Assembly: GCA_027603065.1 (NCBI GenBank) | Contig: JADGJP010000036.1 | Coordinates: 179,151 to 243,150, forward strand | Origin: Geranomyces variabilis | Lineage: Eukaryota > Chytridiomycota > Chytridiomycetes > Spizellomycetales > Powellomycetaceae | DNA length: 64,000 nt | Direction of reading: 5' to 3' | Shown: positions 55,615 through 64,000 of the stretch, piece after piece | How the letters are laid out: every line of letters begins with the position of its first letter | Numbering within the stretch: the first letter of the stretch is position 1 | Made by a program: the position numbers and the translations under genes | The notes under the pieces: generated by a model | What the model was told of the DNA's origin: nothing | Seen by the model: the letters and a program-made list of their open reading frames with translations, nothing else | Database searches by the model: none

Positions 55615-55800
55615 CGCACACACACGCACAGACGTACACACACACACACACACACACACACATCGGTCGGAGAGAGAGAGAGACCTCTCATCCATGCACG
55701 CACACGCAGGGCTGTGGGTATGGTGTGGTGTTCGAGACTATGGAGAGAGAGAGCGAGCGAACGAGAGAGACGGCGAGAGAGAGAGAGAGAGAGAGTTGCG
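55615..55800. repeat. CA and GA microsatellites
   Basis: An (AC)n run at about 55615-55662, a short (GA)n at about 55669-55682 and a longer imperfect GA/GAGC run at about 55740-55797. Confidence 0.9.
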
Positions 55801-56152
55801 CGTGCGTTTTTTCAAAGAGAAAGTTGTAAAACCTTAACGCTTTTTGCCCGCCCGTCCGCGGGTCGTCCCCCACCGCCCTCCTTCTCCGTCCGGCGTCTTG
55901 GCCCGCATTGCGCTTGCTTTATACCCCCCGTCCCCCCTTCGGCCTCCCCATCGGCGTCGTCGTCAGACTATTCCCTTTCCTCTTCATCTTTGCTGTGTCT
56001 CTCGCGCGTGCTGCTGTCGCTTCATACACATACCTACCCCTCGGCCGCTCCCCGACCATCTTCACGCGCTCGGCCGCCACCGTTTGTGGGAACAAAAAAA
56101 CACACCCACACACAAACACCACACCACACTCTTTCGCAGGATCCCTCTCTTG

Positions 56153-59100
56153 ATGCCGGACCACACGGCCGTCAATGTCGGCGGCGCTGGCCGCCCAGGT
56201 CAGCAGCAGCAGCAGCAGCCGACGGGCAAATTCGCCATCACCGCCGACCAAATGTACGACCTCATTGACCCAAAAAACCCCGAAGAATACGCAAACCTCG
56301 GCGGCCTCGATGGTCTGCTCGAAAAACTCCATGTCGACAAGAACACTGGCTTGAAAAGCTCCGGTGGCGGCGGTTCCCAGCCTTCTTCGTCCCCACCGCC
56401 ACCCAAAGACGAGGAAGGCGCGGTTCCGCACGCGCAGCCGGCTAAAGAAGCCCGCGACCCGGATGATGGCCAAGAGCGCCGCGATGCGTTCGGCGCAAAC
56501 GAACTTCCGGAACCAGTGTCAAAGACGCTGGTTGCGTTCATGATTGATGCACTCAAAGACAAGACGCTGATTGTGCTGTGTATTGCTGCCGTCGTGGAAA
56601 TTGCCATTGGCATTTATGAGGCTGTGGACAGGAAAGACAGTCTCGGCATTATTGACGGCTTTGCCATTGTCGTTGCTGGTAAGTGAAGATTAGCGACAGA
56701 GAAGCGGAATTTCCGAGTTCTTTGCGAGAGCCTTTGCTCAGATTAGTCGCTCTGCATGGTTTTCACTTGATTTCCCGTTCTTACTTTTTTTTTCTTTTTT
56801 CTTTCCTCTCTTGCAGTTCTTATTGTCGTGTTAGTTGCGTCAGTAAATGATTTCCGCAAGCAAGCGCAGTTCCGCAAGCTAAACGACTTTAGCAAATCCC
56901 TCTCGGGCGTCAAAGTCATGCGCAACGGCGAAACCGTGACAATACCCACAAAATCGCTCCTCGTCGGAGACATTTGCATAGTCGAGACGGGCGACGTACT
57001 GCCCGCCGATGGTCTCCTTGTCCAAGGGTTCAGCATTGAAACCGACGAAAGCTCTCTCACGGGCGAGCCGGTCAACATCCGCAAAGACTTAAAAGACGAC
57101 CCGTTCATGCTTTCCGGCACCAAAGTCGTGAATGGCACCGGCAAGATGCTCGTCATTGGTTGTGGGATGAACTCAATGAATGGCCGCACCATGCTTGCGC
57201 TCGAGGTCGAGCCGGAGGAGACGCCACTGCAGGCTAAACTCAGCGCGCTCGCCGACCAGATTGCCAAATTTGGTGTTGCCGCCGCGTCGCTGATGGTTAT
57301 CGTGCTTCTCATCGCATACTTTGCCATCACAAAGGGCAAAAACGGCGGGGAACAAACTGCGCATGCCGTGATCAACATTTTCATCACGGCAATCACTCTG
57401 GTCGTCGTGGCAGTCCCTGAAGGTCTGCCGCTTGCCGTGACCCTTGCGCTTGCGCACGCGACAGGCAAAATGCTGGCAGACAACAACCTTGTGCGGCATC
57501 TCTCCGCGTGCGAGACCATGGGCAACGCAACGACGATTTGCTCCGACAAGACAGGCACTCTCACTGTCAACAAAATGACCGTCACTGCGGGCCAGTTGGC
57601 GGGCATTGAGTTTGCGCGCGAGGACCTGCCCGACGCGCTCAAAAAGCGGTTTGAAGGAGCTGAGCGCCTCGCGCTGCTCCAGCTCATGTGTCTGGGAGTC
57701 AACATCAACTCGACCGCCAGCAGGAGCAAAAACCGTGAAGGCGAGATGGCTTTTAACGGCTCAAAGACCGAGATTGCGCTTCTCAACATGACACATGGTC
57801 TGGGATACCCCTACGCACCCGATCGCGAAAACACGCACGTCGTCGACGTCGCGCCTTTCAGCTCTGAGCGCAAGCGCATGAGCACTGTGATCGAGATTGA
57901 CCAGGCGCTCGAGTCGCAGTTGCAGATCACCAACGCGCCAGCAGCTAACAACGGAAAGCGGTTTTTGATCCACGTCAAGGGCGCCAGCGAGATTATCCTC
58001 CGGTCTAGCGACTCTTACATTGCAGAAGACGGCACCATCAAGCCGTTGAGCGACGACGTGCGCAAAAATTTCGAAGCGCTGATCGAATCGTATGCCGAGC
58101 AGGCTCTTCGAACGATCGGCGCGGCGTTCAAGCCGATCTCGCACTCTGGCGTTGCGTCGACGGAAAAGCACGAGGAAGGTGTTCAGCGGGACGACGAGCA
58201 CGGCTTGACGTTCTACGCCGTGTTTGGAATCCAGGACCCGGTTCGCGAGGAGGTGCCTGGCGCAGTCAAGCAGTGCCAAGACGCGGGCATCCGTATTCGG
58301 ATGGTTACTGGTGATAATCTTGTTACTGCCAAAGCCATTGCGACCGAGTGTAACATCTACACAGAGGGCGGAGTTGCCATGGAGGGTCCCGCGTTCCGCA
58401 AGCTGACGCAAGACGAGATGGACGAGGTGCTGCCGAAACTGCAGGTTCTCGCGCGCTCGTCGCCGCTAGACAAACAGATTTTGGTTCGAAATCTGAAGCG
58501 TTTGGGAGAGACAGTTGCCGTCACTGGCGACGGAACCAACGACGCGCCCGCGTTGAAGGGCTCTGATGTCGGTTTTTCAATGGGCATCACGGGCACCGAA
58601 GTCGCCAAGGAAGCGTCCGACATTGTTATTCTAGACGACAATTTCGCGTCAATCGTCAAAGCTGTGCTGTGGGGCCGCAGTGTGTTTGACTCTGTGCGCA
58701 AGTTCCTCGAGTTCCAGCTTACCGTCAACGTCTCTGCCGTCATCATCACCATCGTCACGTCAGTCCACACCACGATTGCCAGCCCACGCAACACGCCAGC
58801 ATCCGCGCTCACCGCCGTCCAACTGCTGTGGGTTAACCTCATTATGGACACGCTTGCGGCGCTCGCGCTCGCAACAGATCCGCCAACGCCCGAACTCTTG
58901 CAACGCAAACCCTCGCGCCGAAGCGAGCGGCTGGTGAACTTCCACATGGCGCGACAGATTATCGGACAGGCGATTTACCAGATTGTACTTTGCCTTGTTG
59001 TCTACTTTTATGCCGGGACTTGGTTCCCGAATTCGTATGTCGCCTCATCGGACCCGGATGCGGAGGTACCGAAAGATATCAACAAGGAGACGGGCCAGCC

Positions 59101-60025
59101 CTGGCTCACTAGCACGCTCGTGTTCAACACGTTCGTGTTTTGCCAGGTGTTTAATGAGATCAATGCGCGGAGTATTTCGCAAGGTGAGCGAAGCATTCGA
59201 GCAAAAGGGGTTTTGAGCTTTGCAGCTCGGCTTTTGCTGACGTCGATTGTTTTTTTTCTTGCCACAGATCTCAACATTTTCAAGGGCATTTTCAAAAACC
59301 GAATCTTCCAAGCCATCATTGTTGCCACCGTCGTGCTGCAAGCCATCATTGTGGAATTCGGCGGTCCCGTGTTCAAGACCGAAGGCGGGCTCACAGGCGT
59401 GCAATGGGTAATCTGCCTTGTGATTGGGCTTGGCTCATTACCGATCGGCGTGGCGATCCGCCTGCTGCCCGACTGGCGCAAAACGCGCGACGAGGACGAC
59501 GACCCACGGACGGCAAACTTGCGTGACGATATTGAACTGGAGGAAAAATCGCACGGCGAAATGCCGACAAAGAGTACTGCGCAGCTGGTGCCCGGTGGTA
59601 GAGGTGGCGACGGCGAGGTACAGAAACCCGACGGCGCAAGCGACAAATCCGAAACATCCGACCGATGGACGTCAGCGATCCGCGCGACACAAATGCAAAT
59701 CCGCGTCGTGAACGCCTTCCAATTACCGCAGGGAGCGCGCGCCGTGTACCCACAAGACGGCACGGGTTCTGGCGGCGCGGGATCCACAACACCCCAGTTG
59801 CGCCGTCCCGTGCATCGTAGCGATACGGCACGGTCAGCGGAATTGTGGTCCCGCGCGCGCGCGGTCCCACGCAGCATTTCGGTCGTGAATGCGTTCCGCG
59901 GCGGGCGGAGACGTAATGATGGTGTGATGGGTTTGCAGATGATGGATGCGGACCGTGCGAGAGAGCAGCGGCCGGGGAGCAGGGCGAGCAACCGGAGTAA
60001 CAGGACTGCTGGCAGCGGCCGATAG
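56153..60025 (+). CDS. Plasma-membrane-type Ca2+-ATPase (P2B, PMC1/PMCA-like)
   Basis: P-type ATPase pumping Ca2+ out of the cytosol to vacuole or outside. Exons 56153-56678, 56817-59183 and 59268-60025. The ATG at 56153 precedes a polyQ stretch (QQQQQQ). Landmarks: ETDESSLTGEPV (actuator), VAVPEGLPLAVTLALAHATG (M4), ATTICSDKTGTLTVNKMTV (phosphorylated Asp), VKGASEIILR (nucleotide site), RMVTGDNLVTAKAIA, VTGDGTNDAPALKGSDVGFS and NLIMDTLAALALATDPPTPE. The C-terminal tail has WTSAIRATQMQIRVVNAFQ, which resembles the PMCA calmodulin-binding autoinhibitory helix, and a second copy of its core (RSISVVNAFRGGRRRN). The intron 59184-59267 is 84 nt with no in-frame stop; skipping it joins SISQ to DLNIFKGIFKN as in relatives. 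Confidence 0.93.
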
Positions 60026-60278
60026 TTGCCGAGAGCCAGGGACGCACTTTTCACATTATTTTTCTTTTAACCATTTCTCCATTGTTTCTTTCTTCCCATC
60101 GTTCATCATCCTCCGGGGGTTAATGTTTTTTTATCCATTTGACCTCGTTTCTATTCCCCACCCCCGTTATTGTTTTGCCACCCCTTTGTCTCTGCTTCTT
60201 TTTCTAATACTCGCAAAAAATCCAAGCTCATAAAACTCGGTATTTGGAGGACGAAATAGACTAACGACAGCGTATTAT

Positions 60279-61523
60279 CTAGTAAGCATCTGTCCGACAA
60301 AACCCAAAGTCCGGGCCCAAGGCCGCCAGAAGATCCTGTGTAGTGTTTATTGTTGTCGTCGTTGCATCCGCCACCGCAGTGCTGAGGTCTTTAGACTTGA
60401 CCACGCAAGGGGTGAGAAATTTAAACATCCAACAATCGTCGAGCGGTGCCTCTTTGACATTTAAGAATGACGTTTTGTTGCAGTTGGCCGGTAGCAGCGC
60501 GGTTGGGATTTTGAACTCGAGCATTGCGTCCGTGTCCGCAGCGGTAGCGGTAGCGGTGGCCGGTGGTGGTGGTCGAGGTATTGGTGGGTCGGCGGTGTAC
60601 AGACATTCAGCGAGGAGGAATCCAAGTACCTCTGTCTCGAGATCGGCAGGTAGGCGTGTAATGGTAACCGCAAGCGTCGCCGAGTCCTCCCCGCCGACAT
60701 CATCTTCGTCATCAACCCATCCAGCAAACCACTCACAAATCCGCCAGCTCTTAACGTCCAAAAACGCGTATCCATCGAATGCACGGCCGTCGACTTGGCC
60801 TTTACACGCGCGCCGCACCAGCTGCGCGCGATCATCCCGGCTGCCACGCGCAACCCACGTGGCCCAATACGCTGCATCCCGCGCCAGTGTCCCCGCTGGC
60901 GCAAGGCGATCGTACAGCGCCGCGAGACGCTCATTACCAAGCTCCGCCGCTGGACCCGTCCATGTCATCCACGCCGGCTTGGCGAGTTGTTGGTCCGCGC
61001 GCGTTGGGGACGGGTAGGGCACACTCAGCACAGACATCCGCATCGGCTTGCGGATGTACCCACAGCTTTCGTACAGCGGCGCCGCAAGCGGTGCAGCATG
61101 CAACGCCGCAACCGGCATCCCACAATAATCCCTCATGTACGTGTCTGCCATCGCCAACAATCTCCTCGCTAGCCCTTTACCACGGTGCGCGGGGTGTGTC
61201 GCCACATCGCCAATCGCGCCACATGGGATAGCATTATGATGAGCGAGATTTAGCGAGCGGTGGTAGACGCGGACGGAGGAGACGATTGTCGGTGTAGTCG
61301 TCGCCGTGTTTGGGAGTACAGCGATGAGGACGCCGGCGACGCTGGAGTGTGGGTCGTTGTGCCAGTGGTCTTGGAACAAGGTGGCGGGTGCGCCGGCGGG
61401 AGCGAAAGTTTGGGCGCAGTGGGCGAGGAATGCGGGGATTTCTGGTGCGGTGAGTGCGCGCAGCTCGTAGTCTGCAGCGCTTGTGGTCGGCGGCGGCTGT
61501 TGTTGTTGGTTGCTGTCAGACAT
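60279..61523 (-). CDS. GNAT-family N-acetyltransferase (LYC1-like)
   Basis: Single exon, 414 residues. After a short Gln/Pro-rich start, the GNAT core has YELRALTAPEIPAFLAHC, then the acetyl-CoA loop GAIGDVATHPAHRGKGLARR (RxxGxG/A form RGKGLA), LLAMADTYMRD and AAPLYESCGYIRKP. A long C-terminal domain follows, of the size seen in fungal lysine N-acetyltransferase-like proteins. The substrate cannot be read from sequence; lysine (LYC1-like) or other amines are possible. Divergent from ADE4. Confidence 0.75.
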   Translation of the reverse strand: MSDSNQQQQPPPTTSAADYELRALTAPEIPAFLAHCAQTFAPAGAPATLFQDHWHNDPHSSVAGVLIAVLPNTATTTPTIVSSVRVYHRSLNLAHHNAIPCGAIGDVATHPAHRGKGLARRLLAMADTYMRDYCGMPVAALHAAPLAAPLYESCGYIRKPMRMSVLSVPYPSPTRADQQLAKPAWMTWTGPAAELGNERLAALYDRLAPAGTLARDAAYWATWVARGSRDDRAQLVRRACKGQVDGRAFDGYAFLDVKSWRICEWFAGWVDDEDDVGGEDSATLAVTITRLPADLETEVLGFLLAECLYTADPPIPRPPPPATATATAADTDAMLEFKIPTALLPANCNKTSFLNVKEAPLDDCWMFKFLTPCVVKSKDLSTAVADATTTTINTTQDLLAALGPDFGFCRTDAY

Positions 61524-61736
61524 TGTTGGCAGATGCGGGAAGTCCCGTAAGTGTGAGCGAGTATAAGTGTGAGTCTATGAGCGTGTGGCTGTGACGGCGC
61601 TGTGTGACTCTGTGGCGGTGGCGGGTCTGTGCGACTGTGTGTGACACTTGCTGACTGTTGGCTGACGTGAGCTAGTCGCTTCACGTTCTTTTTGTTTGTC
61701 ACCAACTCAACCGGCAAACATCCTTGACCCTCAATA
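61524..61736. promoter_or_regulatory. Divergent promoter, GNAT / ADE4
   Basis: 213 bases between opposed start codons, with repeated GTGTGACTCTGTGG-like segments near 61600-61640. TGACTC is the core of the Gcn4-type site, which controls purine genes in yeasts; relevance here is inference. Confidence 0.4.
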
Positions 61737-63709
61737 ATGTGCGGAATCACCGGTCTCATCCTCGCTGACAGCAGCGCCTCCGCCTCTGCAGAGCTGTACG
61801 AGGGCTTGGGCTTGCTCCAGCATCGCGGTCAGGTAAAGAAAAAGCACAGCCCGAAAAAAAGAAAAAAAATATACACGCACACATATCCTTCTCTTGCTTC
61901 TTTGGCCGATCGGCCGAGTTTCTAACTCCTTATTTGTGCTTCTAGGATGCGGCGGGGATCATAACGTGTGGTGATAAAGGCCGGCTGTATCAGTGCAAGG
62001 GCAACGGAATGGTCCGCGATGTCTTTGAGCCACGGCAACTGGTCTCGTTAAAGGGTGCACTGGGTGTCGGACATGGTAAGAAGCGAGTGCGTAAAGCCGA
62101 GTCGAGAAAGAGCCAGCCCTCTTGTGGACGCGTGATTTGCTGTGGGCGCATACGAGACGATAGACGTTTGGAAGACGCAAGGCCCTCTGAACCTCGAGAG
62201 TAGGCGAACTCACCGCTATACTACCTTCTATCCTCCCGTCTCCCCTACTAGTGCGCTACCCAACGGCAGGCACATCGTCAAACGCCGAGGCGCAGCCATT
62301 CTACGTCAACAGCCCATACGGCATCGTCCTAGCTCACAATGGCAACCTCACAAATTCTCGCGAGCTCCGCGACTTTGTCGACCACGAAGCCCACCGCCAC
62401 GTCAACACCGACTCGGACTCTGAACTCCTTCTCAACATCTTTGCCGACCATCTCAACAAGACCGGCAAGTTCCGCGTCAACGAAGAAGACATTTTCTCTG
62501 CCCTCGAGGGCGTCTACGCGCAATGCATTGGCGGCTACGCATGCGTTGGGATAATAGCCGGGTTTGGGCTGCTCGGGTTCCGGGATCCCAACGGCATTCG
62601 CCCGCTAATCTACGGCGAGCGCCAAACCGCGAACGGCGGGACTGACTACATGCTTGCGTCTGAAAGCGTCGTTCTCGACGCGCTGGGTTTCACAAATTTC
62701 ACCGACGTGCTGCCCGGCGAAGCAGTCATCATTACAAAGACGGGAATCGCAAAACACCAGTGCCGCGACGGCCAGCCGTTTACTCCGGATATCTTTGAAT
62801 ACGTGTATTTCGCTCGGCCTGATTCAATCATGGACGGTGTGTCGGTCTACAAGGCGCGGTTGGCGATGGGCGAGGCGCTCGCGACCGCGGTGCAGAAAGC
62901 GCTTGGTCGACACATGGACATTGATGTCGTTATCCCCGTGCCGGACACTTCGCGCTGCTCGGCGTTGCAATGTTCTTATAAGCTGGGCATCTTGTATCGC
63001 GAAGGTTTTGTCAAGAATCGGTATATTGGGCGGACGTTTATCATGCCTGGGCAGCAGCAGCGAAAGAAGAGTGTGCGGCGGAAGTTGAATGCGATGAACA
63101 TGGAGTTTGCGGGCAAGAACGTTCTCCTCGTTGATGGTAAGCGCGCGCGCGCGCCTCACCTTTGGCTTACCGCTTCCTGGCGAGTGTGCCTGACGCAAAC
63201 TTTGTTTTAACGCTAGACTCGATTGTACGCGGAACGACATCGTATGAAATCATCCAGATGGCACGCGAGGCGGGCGCGAAAAAAGTCTACTTTGCGTCCT
63301 GCGCGCCACCAATCCGGTAGGACACCTATGAACGGCTTTTATCATACCCCCTACAGGCCCCAAGCTAAATCAACTATTGCCTTTTGATAGCTTCCCAAAT
63401 GTCTACGGGATTGACATGCCCACACGCAAAGAACTTGTCGCCCACAACCGCACCGTCGAGCAAGTCGCCGCCGAAATCGGCGCGGACCGCGTTATTTACC
63501 AAAACCTGCGCGATTTGGTGGACTCTGTGCGCAAGTTCAACCCAGCAATGGATCAATTCGACGTGTCGGTTTTCAACGGCCGCTACATCACGGGCGACAT
63601 TGACGACGAGTATTTGCAGCATTTGGAAGACTTGCGCAACGATAATGCCAAGGATAAGGTTGCGCCTCCGGGCGAGGTTATTGGGTTGCATAACTCGCTG
63701 GTTGCGTAA
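61737..63709 (+). CDS. ADE4: Amidophosphoribosyltransferase
   Basis: First committed step of purine synthesis: PRPP plus glutamine to phosphoribosylamine. Five exons (61737-61832, 61946-62075, 62252-63136, 63217-63316, 63391-63709) give 509 residues. It starts MCGITGLI, placing the catalytic Cys at residue 2 with no propeptide. The glutaminase domain has [29 protein letters not shown] and [11 protein letters not shown]. The transferase domain has [37 protein letters not shown] and the PRPP motif [14 protein letters not shown] across an intron. A GTAAGT overlaps the stop codon and could in principle extend the end. Confidence 0.95.
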
Positions 63710-64000
63710 GTGGAAGGCCACCCGCATCGGCGGCACAATTACATCTTTATTTTATCTTCCCCATATCTGTGCACTCACACATTCTCGGACTACGAAATCG
63801 CGGGCTCTTGCGCGCGAATCGCGAAATGGGTTTTTTCGCTAAAACGCACCCCTTGTATTTATAACAAACACGAACTGATTCAAACATCAAATGTATATTG
63901 TGAGAGACCCTCCTCCCTTACGCCTACAAGCCCAGGGGGCGGCGTTGCCGCCCCGCCTGTAAACAGACCTACTGGTCGGGTGCCGCAATCCTTGCGAAAA
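63710..64000. other. Intergenic end of window
   Basis: No gene seen. A GC-rich palindrome-like stretch GGGGGCGGCGTTGCCGCCCC lies at about 63936-63955 and could form a hairpin. Confidence 0.4.

Larger units (their letters stand above)
53831..56152. other. Large gene-poor region upstream of PP2A and the Ca2+-ATPase
   Basis: About 2.3 kb between divergent genes, the longest gap in the window. A perfect 10-bp inverted repeat GCGCCTGCTG/CAGCAGGCGC with a 10-base loop lies at 54406-54435. A T/G-rich stretch lies at about 55440-55545 and microsatellites at 55615-55800. The short ORFs (for example 54634-54885) have no recognised family. An AG at about 56138-56139 just before the ATPase ATG could end a 5' UTR intron. 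Confidence 0.45.

Noticed and set aside
56743-57789. 348-codon open frame antisense to the Ca2+-ATPase
   Set aside because: It mirrors third-position bias of the real gene and has no recognisable protein family; the same holds for the antisense frame at 59008-60054.

Overview
This window looks like nuclear DNA of a fungus: genes are dense, most carry several short GT-AG introns (about 40-140 nt), and the gene set is typically fungal (MCR1-type b5 reductase, Clr2, TSC13, URA5, HEM12, ADE4). Two genes point to a zoosporic (flagellated) lineage such as the chytrids: a FAM227-domain protein and an RJL/RBJ small GTPase, families tied to cilia and flagella. A NELF-D/TH1-like gene, absent from yeasts, agrees. 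The species is not determined; this is inference from gene content. Exon chains were built by hand from splice signals, frame continuity and family conservation; for most genes the exon lengths sum to a whole number of codons.

Layout. 1-2 kb: 5'-partial TPR-like gene with an in-frame stop. 2-5.6 kb (-): FIG4 phosphoinositide phosphatase. 5.9-7.3 kb (-): zinc/CDF transporter. 7.9-10.4 kb (-): degenerate citrate synthase apparently joined to a coiled-coil tail. 10.5-12 kb (+): RanGTP-binding protein. 12.1-17 kb (-): three unassigned genes and a 101-bp fold-back element. 17-27.6 kb: TAF11, 6-phosphogluconolactonase, MCR1, NELF-D, RJL GTPase, FAM227 protein, uroporphyrinogen decarboxylase. 28.3-33.8 kb (-): a giant redox gene. 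34-35 kb: decayed ankyrin gene. 35.5-38.4 kb: two membrane proteins. 38.6-46.3 kb: ASCC2/Cue3, Clr2, URA5, TSC13. 46.3-47.9 kb: gene-free repeat-bearing DNA. 47.9-52.1 kb: SPRY plus multi-IQ protein. 52.5-53.8 kb (-): PP2A catalytic subunit. 53.8-56.1 kb: gene-poor DNA with microsatellites. 56.2-64 kb: plasma-membrane-type Ca2+-ATPase, GNAT acetyltransferase, ADE4.

The most striking item is the gene at 28258-33847. It joins a secretory signal, an animal-type haem peroxidase, a DOMON domain, a cytochrome b561 membrane core, a cytochrome b5 and an FAD/NAD(P)H reductase. This is a self-contained transmembrane electron chain ending at an extracellular peroxidase, functionally reminiscent of dual oxidase but built from different modules. 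The second is the citrate synthase-like gene, which has lost catalytic histidines and runs in frame into a downstream coiled-coil segment.

Neighbouring genes are very often head-to-head with 80-220 bp between start codons (CS-like/RanBP, hypothetical/TAF11, 6PGL/MCR1, RJL/FAM227, ASCC2/Clr2, URA5/TSC13, GNAT/ADE4), so shared bidirectional promoters are likely. No rRNA, tRNA, CRISPR array or intact transposase was recognised.
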